Part shown: positions 10,982-20,609 of the stretch, one piece after another
How the letters are laid out: the number at the start of each line of letters is the position of its first letter
Numbering within the stretch: position 1 is the first letter of the stretch
Assembly: GCA_012934845.2 (NCBI GenBank)
Contig: WNNJ02000319.1
Location: 62,001-126,000, forward strand
DNA from: Pomphorhynchus laevis
Lineage: Eukaryota > Acanthocephala > Palaeacanthocephala > Echinorhynchida > Pomphorhynchidae
Length of the DNA: 64,000 bases
Direction: 5' to 3'
Program-made: the position numbers and the translations under genes
Notes under the pieces: generated by a model
The model's database searches: none
Seen by the model: only the letters and a program-made list of their open reading frames with translations
Told to the model about the DNA's origin: nothing

Positions 10982-11828
10982 ATCCATTTATAGGTGATTA
11001 ACATGTATAATGCATCTAGGTGCAAACGAACAACGAAAACCGCTTGTATACTAATGTTTAAATTATACAAACTTGGACTGCTCAATTTTTGAACCGGAAG
11101 CAGCAACGGACCACTACCATTTTCATCCGGGCGATAGTTAGAATTTGAAAATGATTTATACAGAATTATTTTGTATATCCGACCCTTCAAGTATTTGCCC
11201 GTCGATAGAAGTATCTGGCTTTAAAGATATCCGATTTTGTCATGTTTACGCTAGAGTATACGAACATGCTGCCCTCGGGTAGTCCTGAATGACATATCAT
11301 TATTGAATACAGCACATTGTATCGAATCTTTGATGCCGCAAGTAGCTAATACCAACTAAAATTTTAACACTAATGATTTGTTTCCTAAAAAAGCAAACAA
11401 TCGAAAAAATGTTTTGCTGGATAGAAACAATGAAAATTATAATTTGTGCAATGCTTAAGTTGTCGTAGAAACAATATTTATTGTTTCAAATAACGGGGTA
11501 GTGTCGCTAGTGACAGTACGAGTGTTTAGAAACACGTAAAAACTGCAACATGAAAGAAACTACGAAAAAGTGTGAAAGAAATTAAATGAAAATGGTTTGC
11601 TTAACATCAGTTTCGTAAGAAAACGTCATACGATTTTTAAATGAATGAACATAACAGTTTTGTAGTTAGCATTTATACATGAACAAAAACGGTAATTTCA
11701 AAAATAAAGAAACGTTAAAATTGAGACTGCTGTTCAGTTCTGAACTTCATCTGGAAAAAATGAGCATTACCTTTTCATAAATTTTCATTACTTTTAACGA
11801 ATTAAGAAAAATAATGTTATAAGAAAAA
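10982..11828. other. No recognisable gene
   Basis: Moderately AT-rich sequence. A minus-strand 81-residue open frame (11190-10945) runs out of the second 451-bp repeat; it has no recognisable domain and is probably chance. Confidence 0.4.
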
Positions 11829-12228
11829 TATGTGTATTTAATTCTAATAATTTTTATTCAATTAGTGAGCACATTTATCCAGAAAGCCTTATTCTTAACA
11901 AAACCAATATTAATGATAAAGAAGGTGTATATCTAGATATGAACATTAAATTAACATTAACTAAAACTACTATTAATTTATATCGTAAAGATGACATATT
12001 TAAATTTACAAGAAACATATTTTTGCATGAGCATTCATGCATACCATATAATATAAAATATAATACATTAAATAAGAAATTTTAAGAATTGCAACAATAT
12101 GTAATGATATTGGCTTTCTTCAAAATCATTTAAATAATTTAATAGATACATATTTTAAAGTAGGTTACTATAAAAATAACATCAAGCAGAAAATAGTAAA
12201 ATATATAAATCAACACAATAATATAAAA
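11829..12228 (+). mobile_element. Naiad-like PLE, RT C-terminal fragment
   Basis: Nucleotide match to the RT thumb part of the 62200-62600 copy (from the coding of FNSNNFYSI to INQHNN). Lacks the catalytic box and the 3' region. It ends where the opposing PLE at 12266 begins. Confidence 0.75.
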
Positions 12229-12265
12229 TATAATCTTGAAGATATAACTCTCGCTGATAAACAAT

Positions 12266-12960
12266 TGTTTTAGAAGTTGACGAGCAAGGAAACATAATTT
12301 ATTTAATGAATTTTCGAATGCAACTGCATTCATCATCAGATCTACAAAATAGCAAATAACAATATACACGAAGTCAATAAAGAAAAATTAAATTTACAAA
12401 TAAAATACCAACATGCGTTGCGAAAGGCGTGTAAGTTGCAGCATCTTTTAACCTCCTTTAAATTCGTTTATTGGTAATAATAAATTTGTATCAGCTTTAT
12501 TATTAGTAAAAACGTTTTTCGTTTTTAGGAAATATGCTTCATAGATTAATCGTTTATGGTAGTTGTTCTCAATACGTAAGGCACGGGTATTACCAAAGTC
12601 GATCACGTGATTTTTAGAGATGCTGTGTTCAACAAGCGCGCTCACGCTCAGTGAACCTGACAGATTTTTCCGATGTTGGTCAATTCTTGTTTTAAGGGGC
12701 TTTCCAGTATGGCCTATACAAACCTGGTTGCACGAGCCGCATGGGATTTCATAAACCTTTGCACTTTCATAAGTGGGTTTAATATTAAAATAGTTTACAA
12801 GACGCGGCATTCTTCTGTTGAACAGTACGATTCTGTTATGAGGGGAACTAATTTTTGCAAACGCAATCTTGAATTTTTTATTAGTCTTGTCGTTAATGAA
12901 TGGAACACCGTAGTAGGTTAAATTAGAAACATTTCGCTTAACTATATTGTTGCTGGCAAA
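12266..12960 (-). mobile_element. Penelope-like element, C-terminal GIY-YIG end
   Basis: The open frame 12810-12448 encodes a canonical PLE GIY-YIG domain: KVYEIPCGSCNQVCIGHTGK, then TRIDQHRKNLSG and ALVEHSISKNHVIDF. Upstream coding continues in another frame to about 12960 (YYGVPFINDK). The RT is missing. Downstream of the stop, 12339-12312 carries a hammerhead-like motif and 12290-12266 the outer end, which recurs as an isolated piece at 46566-46660. Confidence 0.8.
12312..12339 (-). ncRNA. Hammerhead-like motif in PLE 3' region
   Basis: Minus strand: CTGATGA, one extra T, hairpin GAATGC-AGTT-GCATTC, then GAAA; followed by AATT...AATTA that could make stem III with cleavage after UA. The unpaired T before stem II departs from the strict hammerhead, so activity is uncertain. 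The copy at 46584-46612 has lost the G of GAAA. Confidence 0.5.
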
Positions 12961-12964
12961 GCTA

Positions 12965-13120
12965 ATAAAACAAAACTAATATTAATGATAAAGAAGGTGT
13001 ATATCTAGATATGAACATTAAATTAACATTAACTAAAACTACTATTAATTTATATCGTAAAGATGACATATTTAAATTTACAAGAAACATATTTTTGCAT
13101 GAGCATTCATGCATACAATA
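12965..13120 (+). mobile_element. Naiad-like PLE fragment, left part of a split copy
   Basis: Matches the RT region coding for NINDKEGVYLDMNIKLT to HEHSC. It stops where a CR1/L2-group LINE begins and resumes at 13836, so the LINE landed inside it. Confidence 0.75.
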
Positions 13121-13830
13121 TATTTGGTTTACGGGGGATACCCCCGTAAACCAAACATATCTCTTCCCACTGTATATTTTGCCTCGTCGATCATCCTCAC
13201 AGTCCACAATCTCACTTTCTTAGGCTTCCATTTCGATGATCACCTTTCCCTTAAACCCTTCGTCCGTGACAAGGTTCGCTCATCTAACTTAATTCTCCGT
13301 GACATCCGCCGTATCCGCCCCCTTATCGACTTCCGTTCTTGTATGTCTCTACTTTCATCGCTTCTCTTCCCTAAAATCGATTACTGCCTTAGCCTTTTCG
13401 CCAATTCTCCAAAATCCATCATCCTACCCCTACAACGAATAATCAACACCGCCGTTCGAGTGCTCTTTCGTTTCCGTCGCTTCGATCACACATCCACATA
13501 TTTTGCCCAACTCTCTTGGCCCACCATCCACATCCGCATCAAACTCTGCCTTCTTCTCGTTACTTTTCGTCTCATCGCTGTCGGCTCCCCATCGTTCATC
13601 AACATTCCTTTCTTAGACGACACTCGCCCTACCTCGCTATCGCTGCGTTCCCGTCATACCCTCTTACTCCACGTTCACACCGTGAACGTGAAGCTCCTCC
13701 GTTCACACCGTCTCGACACATGATTTACATTTTTGTTATGTTGTGGTCATGTAAGCGTGCGCTGGCACGCATTTGTCACGTTAAAATAAATCCTTTTTTA
13801 AGATGGGCGATAGAAAAAGCCCTTTATACA
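13121..13830 (+). mobile_element. CR1/L2-group LINE, 5'-truncated copy inserted in a PLE
   Basis: Encodes the RT C-terminal part: LTFLGFHFDDHLSLKPFV, PKIDYCLSLFANSPKSI and RRFDHTSTYFAQLSW, in an open frame 13109-13723. The 3' end has GTGCGCTGGCACGC and TTAAAATAAATC, shared with the copy whose end is at 24607. TCATGCATAC-type sequence on both sides suggests a target duplication. The left end carries a fold-back of its own first 15 bases (13123-13137 against 13141-13155). Confidence 0.85.
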
Positions 13831-13835
13831 TGCAT

Positions 13836-14046
13836 ACCATATAATATAATATTCATTCATGCATACCATATAATATAAAATATAATACATTAAATAATGA
13901 AATTTTAAGAATTGCAACAATATGTAATAATATTGGCTTTCTTCAAAATCATTTAAATAATTTAATAGATACATATTTTAAACTAGGTTACTATAAAAAT
14001 AAAATCAAGCAGAAAATAGTAAAATATACAAATCAACACAATATGA
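13836..14046 (+). mobile_element. Naiad-like PLE fragment, right part of the split copy
   Basis: Continues the RT coding (from HSCIPYNIKYNTLNNEI to KYxNQHN) after the LINE insertion. The sequence around 13836-13879 repeats the insertion-site bases. Confidence 0.7.
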
Positions 14047-14160
14047 GTGAGCTACACAAAATTACGAAGATGTCACGAGCGCTTAAACTCGTGACATCTT
14101 CGTAATTTTGTGTAGCTCACTATCGCTGCGTTCCCGGGTATGACGGGAACGCAGCGATAG
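14047..14160. repeat. Two abutting perfect hairpins
   Basis: First: 33-bp arms 14047-14079 and 14088-14120, loop 8 nt, no mismatch. Second: 17-bp arms 14120-14136 and 14144-14160, loop 7 nt, no mismatch; they share base 14120. The second hairpin is made of the LINE sequence to its right (CTATCGCTGCGTTCCCG). The first is made of sequence that also occurs, with one change, at 14903-14935. Confidence 0.95.
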
Positions 14161-14740
14161 CGAGGTGGGGCGAGTGTCGTCTAAGAAAGGAAGGTTGATG
14201 AACGATGGGGAGCCGACAGCGATGAGACGAAAAGTTACGAGAAGAAGGCGGAGTTTGATGCGGATGTTGATGGTGGGCCAGGAGAGTTGGGCAAGATATG
14301 TGGATGTGTGCCCGAAGCGACGAAGACGAAAGAGCACTCGAACGGCGGAGTTGATTATTCGTTGTAGGGTTATGATGATGGATTTTGGAGAATTGCCGAA
14401 AAGGCTAAGGCAGTAATCGATTTTAGAGAAAAGAAGCGATGAAAGAAGATTCATACAAGAATTGAAGTCGATAAGGGGGCGGATACGGCGGATGTCGCGG
14501 AGAATTAAGCTAGACGAGCGGACCTTGTTGCGCACGAAAGGTTTAAGGGAAAGGTGATCATCGAAATGAAAGTCTAGGAAAGTGAGATTATGTACTATGG
14601 AGATGATCGATGAGGCAAAAGATACAGTGGGATGAGATATGTTTGGTTTAGCGGGAGGATCCACATTATTTTGGACTTGTTGGGATTTAGAACGAGATGG
14701 AGTTGGAGAGACGTTTGTAGATAGAAGAACGACCTATTCA
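14137..14740 (-). mobile_element. CR1/L2-group LINE, internal fragment
   Basis: Same family as 13121-13830, in the opposite orientation. Encodes LTFLDFHFDDHLSLKPFV, IRRIRPLIDFNSC and RRFGHTSTYLAQLSW. Both ends are lost: the 5' side stops near 14740 and the 3' side at the double hairpin. Open frames on the other strand here are shadows. Confidence 0.85.
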
Positions 14741-14839
14741 AACTTTATTTGTACATTTCTATTCTTATCTCAATTGATTAAAATTATATCGGTATGATAG
14801 TATATGATTTATTCACTCTATTTGAACATTTCTATGTTG

Positions 14840-15232
14840 GAGCATTTTGCTTCCGTAGCAGCATGTACATCGAATAAGGAAGCCAATATTTGGCGAGCTG
14901 AGTGAGCTACACAAAATCACGAAGATGTCACGAGCGCTTAATTCGATCAACCGCATTCCAGCTTATGAAGTTCGTACACTGCGCAGCTTATCGCGTTGTC
15001 GATGCTTGCTTGCAAGTCAAGCTGTGCACCCAGAAGCTGTGCGTCTTCATGTGTGATTGGCTTGCACCATTTTAGCTTGCACGTGATAGCCTGGCTGACA
15101 TTCATGCTTTCGGTAATCACCTCGCACTTTTAAAGTTTAATAGTAATCAAATTTCGGTTCCGTCAGCCAGAATTATGTGGATATCGGCCAGAATATCCTC
15201 TACCGTGCCGCCCATGACGCAGTCGTCGAGGT
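14840..15232 (-). mobile_element. R2-like (RLE-type) retrotransposon RT fragment
   Basis: Minus strand from 15232: YLDDCVMGGTVEDILADI is the YLDD catalytic box of the same class as 36487-36510 (YLDDGIIGG), followed after a frame change by SKCEVITESMN and LLGAQLDL. Only about 130 codons survive. The motif order matches the complete copy at 34964-37940. Confidence 0.75.
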
Positions 15233-15550
15233 ACCATTCATGTTTACCATATAATATAAAATATATTACATTAAATAATGAAATTTGAAGAATTGCAACA
15301 ATATGTAATGATATTGGCTTTCTTCAAAATCATTTAAATAATTTAAACTAGGGTACTATAAAAATAACATCAAGCAATAACATCTAGGCAAATGTTTAGG
15401 GATGAATAATAAATAATATACTTTGTATTAGAATATAATACTTATATCGTCATATTGTATGACGATATAAAATGACGATATAGAATATGTTCATAACTGT
15501 TTAAAATGTTTTTCAAAACATCTTATACAGTTATGTTTAAAATGTTTACA
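15233..15550 (+). mobile_element. Naiad-like PLE fragments, rearranged
   Basis: 15233-15375 matches the RT thumb with a short deletion. 15390-15440 matches the stop region (GATGAATAATAAATAATATAC). 15442-15470 is a perfect 12-bp fold-back (TTATATCGTCAT, 5-nt spacer). 15488-15535 is a longer imperfect fold-back around CATAACTGT. Confidence 0.6.
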
Positions 15551-16061
15551 ACATCCGGTTTCTGAAGGCTCAAGGAACATTTAAGAGCAGCACGAAACCC
15601 TGAAATAGTGTTTTATATCAAATATACTGAAATGGTATTTTATTTTATGTAATTTTGGATTTCAATATAGGTGTAGAATTACATGTATATTACAGGTATA
15701 TGTATAGAATATAATATAGGTATAATTTAATACTTTTAAATAATTAATATTTATAAATAATTATATTTTTGTATTAATACAATATTTATTGGTAAATGCT
15801 TACCAATACAGTGCATATTGACAAAACACATTACAATGATAAACGTTACCGGCTTGTTGTCAAACGAAAGTGTACTTTGTAAAACGAGATTTCAATACAA
15901 ATTTCTATTGACGTTGAGGTCAGCCTTAAACGTTATCTCTAATCAATACGATAAGACGTAATCTCATTCTAAAACTATTGCCAATAAACGATATTATCAG
16001 CAAATTCACTAAGCACGGATTAAATGTCCACGAAAAAGAAACTAACAAATAAAATTGTCTA
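15551..16061. other. No gene seen
   Basis: AT-rich. The last 120 bp (from about 15930) weakly resemble the 165-bp satellite that follows. Confidence 0.4.
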
Positions 16062-16690
16062 ACACGAAATTACTGTGTCCTCTATTACTAATATCCGGAA
16101 TCTAGTCTGGATCGTAAGCTAAAATTACAGTTCATCTAATAATATCTCTTGTCAATTGGATAAGATAATCTAGTATTGTTCTAAATTGTTGCCAAGCAAC
16201 ATAGATAAGATGAGAACTTTAACTTCACACGAAATTACTGTGTCCTCTATTACTAATATCCGGAATCTAGTCTAGATCATGAGCTAAAATTACAGTTCAT
16301 CTAATAATATCTCTTGTCAATGGGATAAGATAATCTAGTATTGTTCTAAATTGTTGCCAAGCAACATAGATAAGATGAGAACTTTCACTTCACACGAAAT
16401 TACTGTGTCCGATATTACTAATATCCGGAATCTAGTCTAGATCCTGAGCCAAAATTACAGTTCATCTAATAATATCTCTTGTCAATGGGATAAGATAATC
16501 TAGTATTGTTCTAAATTGTTGCCAAGCAACATAGATAAGATGAGAACTTTCACTTCACACGAAATTACTGTGCCTGCTATTAATAATATCCGGAATCTGG
16601 TCTCGATCGTAAGCTAAAATTACAGTTCATCTAATAATATCTCTTACCAATTGTTATTCGAAATTATTGTCAATCAAGCAACATATGTAG
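16062..16690. repeat. 165-bp tandem satellite, nearly four units
   Basis: Unit starts (ACACGAAATTACTGTG) at 16062, 16227, 16392 and 16557, exactly 165 bp apart; units differ by a few bases. The last unit decays after about 16645. Each unit contains GTTGCCAAGCAAC, a short palindrome. Confidence 0.95.
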
Positions 16691-16916
16691 AATTACTCAA
16701 ATGATCAATACAACATCTAAATTGCGGAGCTGTCTCTGTAATGGTAGTTAATTAAATGTTAGTTATATGTTCACATAGAGTTAGCGCAAAATATAAGCAC
16801 ACTATTTTATATTCCAAAATATAAGAATAAATAGTACACTACATTCATAATCTCTTTTCATTTTCGATTAGATAATTTTAAAGGAAGGAAGAAAATATTG
16901 TGCTTTATTTAAAAGT

Positions 16917-17064
16917 ACACTATTTCGATAGCTCCTGCTATCATCAGGATTAAAATTTTATTTTAATCCTGATGTTATTTAATCCCGATTTTATTTTAAT
17001 CCTATCATCAGGATTAAAATTTTATTTTAATCCTGATGATAACAGGAGCTATCGAAATATTGTA
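16917..17064. repeat. Inverted pair of PLE ends, each with a hammerhead-like core
   Basis: Left arm, minus strand 16947-16923: CTGATGA, hairpin GATAGC-AGGA-GCTATC (sharing the last GA), GAAA. Right arm, plus strand 17033-17057: same with one change. Between them CCTGATxx and GGATTAAAATTTTATTTTAATCC repeats make further palindromes. The flanks are short and no coding part of this PLE family is present. Confidence 0.7.
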
Positions 17065-17249
17065 GTAAAGAGAAGGAAACTATTTTCTCCGTTTCTTTAA
17101 AATTATCTAAAAAATATAAAATTATTAATAACCGATATTCTGAATAAAATCGTATTTATTAATAAAACTATATACTTTTTAGATTCAAATTTAGAAACAA
17201 TTATTACAAGTCACTGAAAACATATAGATGTTGTCAGATAAAAATGAAT

Positions 17250-17335
17250 TAACTCCTCAAGTAAATATAAATACATGGATAAAAATGAATTAATCGAAGA
17301 TTTAGATATTTTGATAAATCAAAATTATTTAAAAT
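17250..17335 (+). mobile_element. Naiad-like PLE short fragment
   Basis: Matches 61965-62035 (coding for MDKIELIESLNILINQN). Isolated piece; surroundings are AT-rich. Confidence 0.5.
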
Positions 17336-18240
17336 TATTTGGCGTTCTCCAACAAAATTGGATAAATAATAATTTATTTATAAATTGATATATTTATAAT
17401 ATATTTATGAATGATTTTTTAACACATGAAAAATTTATAAATTTGAATTATTTTCATTAAATTCTTTATACTAATTTGAGGCAATCTTCTTACTTCGAGT
17501 GTATCTATCTCAAATGATAAAAGAAATTTCGAATGTTGGATTAATTTCTCGTAAACAGTATCTCAATTTGTACCGATCAGACCCATTAGTTCCTTATATA
17601 GCCTCCCTAAGATCCACAATCATGATGTACCTTTACGTCTAATTGTTACAATGCCACATGCTTTTAATTACGCCATAGGAAAGTTTCTAGCAAATTCACT
17701 TAAACCAGGTGTACTGAACATTCCCTCCAACGTTAAAAACAGTGCTGAATTCACCCCTCAATTAAAAAATGTGTGTTTAACTACTGATCAGTTTTGCACA
17801 TTCACGTTAGATGTAAAATCCTTTTTTACCAACGTACCTGCAGACGACGCCATTGATTTCACTATTACTAAACTGAATGAACTTTGGGACCAGCTTAGAC
17901 ACAGAAAATTGGTTCAATCACTTTTCACACTAGAACTAAGACCAATTTCGTTTTTGAGGAACTACTGTATGAACAACTTTTTGGTATCGCAATGGGTTCG
18001 CCACTAGGTCCAGCATTAGCTGATATGTTTATGCAGCACTTTGAGAAAAATGCGTTTGCGCAATATAACGTGCAACCGATAACGTGGCGCCGCTACATTA
18101 ATGATGTGTTTGTTTTGGCCTGGTGGGTGCAAAGACGCTGATGATTTGGTTCATTTTTTAAATTCACTTCACCGTCGAATACAATTCACTCTGTGTTGGC
18201 CCTCATCAGATTTGATACCCTTACTCGATTGTCAAATTTT

Positions 18241-18243
<3 letters not shown>

Positions 18244-18316
<73 letters not shown>
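18244..18316. repeat. (TA)n tract, left border of the insertion in the PLE
   Basis: About 36 TA units directly after the PLE coding of LLDCQILR. Open frames reading YIYIYI here are artefacts of the tract. Confidence 0.95.
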
Positions 18317-18320
<4 letters not shown>

Positions 18321-19008
18321 GTAATTGCGAAAAATCGCTTGAAACTGTGGTCCAGGAGCCAAAGCTGGCTACGATTGATTTTTAATCCATATTTGCTGCT
18401 AAATAACTGGACTTCGATCATCAGCTCCATCAGTCTAATGTATCACTCCGAGACGATCCTAACCACCCAGCAGTCATCGTCAGTCGGATGAAGTGGTTAG
18501 GGTACGTTTCGACTGCTTTTGTGATAACTATAAAGACACCAGCAATTCCTCACGATGCTATACGAAGCTCAGGTGCAGAAGCGTTTTTACTGGCTTGTTG
18601 CGTGTGTGGACCTTCTAGTTATTCTTTATATAAGGCACAAATGCGTATCCGTTGATTACGAGGACACTGAATTTCTCACAGGATTCCTGAAGGAATGCGT
18701 CATTTTATAATTTGTAATTGCGAAAAATCGCTTGAAACTGTGGTCCAGGAGCCAAAGCTGGCTACGATTGATTTTTAATCCATATTTGCTGCTAAAAAAC
18801 TGGACTTCGATCATCAGCTCCATCAGTCTAATGTATCACTCCGAGACGATCCTAAACACCCAGCAGTCATCGTCAGTCGGATGAAGTGGTTAGGGTACGT
18901 TTCGACTGCTTTTGTGATAACTATAAAGACACCAGCAATTCCTCACGGTGCTATACGAAGCTCAGGTGCAGAAGCGTTTTTACTGGCTTGTTGCGTGTGT
19001 GGACCTTC
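18313..19008. repeat. 303-bp near-identical direct duplication inside the PLE insertion
   Basis: 18313-18615 and 18706-19008 are offset by 393 bp and differ at only a few positions. The unit has no recognisable domain; a stretch near its end can be read as a 40-residue frame but is not convincing. A 90-bp unique linker separates the copies. Confidence 0.9.
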
Positions 19009-19034
19009 ATATAAAGGTCCTGCGTGTGTGGACC

Positions 19035-19037
<3 letters not shown>

Positions 19038-19114
<77 letters not shown>
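19038..19114. repeat. (TA)n tract, right border of the insertion in the PLE
   Basis: About 38 TA units; PLE coding resumes directly after it. Confidence 0.95.
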
Positions 19115-19117
<3 letters not shown>

Positions 19118-19938
19118 TCACTAAGGTTTACAGAAAAGAGGTGGAAACTCGTTCATACATTCCTTGGGATAGTAATCATGCGGTGCGTGTGAAACTTGCG
19201 GTATTCTTTGGCTTTTGTCTCCGCGCTTTTCGTTTGTGCAGTTATGATGAATTCTTAAATGCTGAACTTGACACGTTAATGCGATACCTTCAAACACTAG
19301 GTTATCCCAATCATTTCTTGAGATCATTAATAACAAAGGCGCAAAAATCTTTTAACACCTTAAAATCAATTTCGATCGGTCCACAGTCATTGCAGCACTA
19401 TTTTACTATCGACTGTATTGAGCCTTTCAGTTAGAATTTTTAGAAGTTTAAAAGCATATAGTTGTCTCTAAGCTTTCAATTAATCTTTATTGTTCTTCGA
19501 GAAATCGGACTACGATTGGTACTTTTTTACGAAAATCTGTTCGTGTTCTTTTGGATAGATGCTGCTGTATATATAGAATTAATTGCAAACAATGTTTATG
19601 TTTCTATATCGGGCAAACAGGACGAAAATTAGGATCACGCATTGCTAAACATGAGGCTGCTTTGACAACCACACGAGGCTCATCTGTCGCTGACCACTGC
19701 GACTGCACGCAGCACGCCGTTGACTTTGACTGAGTAGAAACCCTGATGATAGAAAATAATTGGATCAAACGAGTGATTATGGAGGCAGTTTTAATTAAAA
19801 CATTAAATCCGCAAATGAACGTCCAAAACGATTTTTACTTTTTGACCCTTGTATTGTTTCAGAATTTCTTGAAAATGGCTGCTGCTCGTAGCCGAAATAT
19901 TAAAGATAAAATTAATTTCTTCTTGTTGGGTTTGACTT

Positions 19939-20400
19939 TCAGTTATAATATGTTAAATGATAAGGATTGCATCTTGTAGGGTGACTACCCCTTATTGCTT
20001 GAGAAGCTGCATGTACCAGGGCGAATCCAATCTTCATTCTCAATTGGCAAATAATACCAGCGTATTGTTGACCAGTTCTGACATTTTGCATTTTAGCAAT
20101 ATTCTTCAACATTATATCGGCCTCTTGAATCCTACTACCAAAAACTGAAAAAACTGCGTGTAGAAAAATTCTCCTCTTGATTGTTGAAGCACTAATCTTA
20201 CAAGATAGCATATGCGATAAAGTTCCACCTTGTCCGCAAAAACATTTGCCATTTGGTACATCCGGTGGATTCCAATTGTATCGTAAAGAACCAGCATATC
20301 TGAACGTATTACCTGAAAGGTGAAACTGATCCCCTGAAAGAGGAATTTGCAAATTTAATTTTGTTTGCAGTACAACCAAGAATATGTTTTTAAGTATATT
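19939..20400 (-). mobile_element. WYADD-type RT element, C-terminal zinc-motif fragment
   Basis: Open frame 20379-19939 encodes LRYNWNPPDVPNGKCFCGQ followed by LSHMLSCK: the RYxW...P...CxCG...HxLSC pattern known from the C-terminus of WYADD-type retroelement proteins. The RT core is not present here. Probable relatives of its missing RT are at 7734-8640 and 30715-31720. Confidence 0.6.
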
Positions 20401-20609
20401 CCATCCGCACGGTATAAAGGTGATCTTGATTATTTTGAATAGTTCTTAAGATTTCTTTCATTTCTAACATAACATTTTATACCATTCAAACTGATGTACG
20501 GAATGATCGGAATGTTCAATTCCTAATCCAAATTTATTTAAATAAATAAATTATGTTAAACATCAAAAGGAATTGATCTCTTGGTAGAACAATGAATATG
20601 ATTCATTGG

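Larger units (their letters stand above)
17500..19979 (+). mobile_element. Penelope-like element with RT and C-terminal GIY-YIG, interrupted
   Basis: RT: GLISRKQYLNLYRSDP near 17530, VSMPHAFNYAIGK near 17650, TLDVKSFFTNVP at about 17810, AMGSPLGPALADMF near 17990 and YINDVFVL near 18095 (catalytic box), then LLDCQILR just before a TA tract. After an 870-bp insertion the thumb resumes at about 19117 with VYRKEVETRSYIPWDSNH, which is what follows LLDxxI in this family, and runs to about 19430. GIY-YIG follows at 19555-19830: CIYRINCKQCLCFYIGQTG, GSRIAKHEA and VIMEAVLIKTLNPQ. This is the most complete canonical PLE in the window, but it is broken by the insertion and several stops. Confidence 0.85.

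Noticed and set aside
14165-14416. Basic protein GRVSSKKGRLMNDGEPTAMR and its twin at 24867-25118
   Set aside because: Both are antisense shadows of the same stretch of the CR1/L2-group LINE, which is why they resemble each other.
16062-16690. CRISPR array
   Set aside because: The 165-bp units are repeated in full with no unique spacers, and the genome is eukaryotic.
18101-19434. Proteins with long YIYIYI runs
   Set aside because: They are translations of (TA)n tracts that join unrelated flanks.
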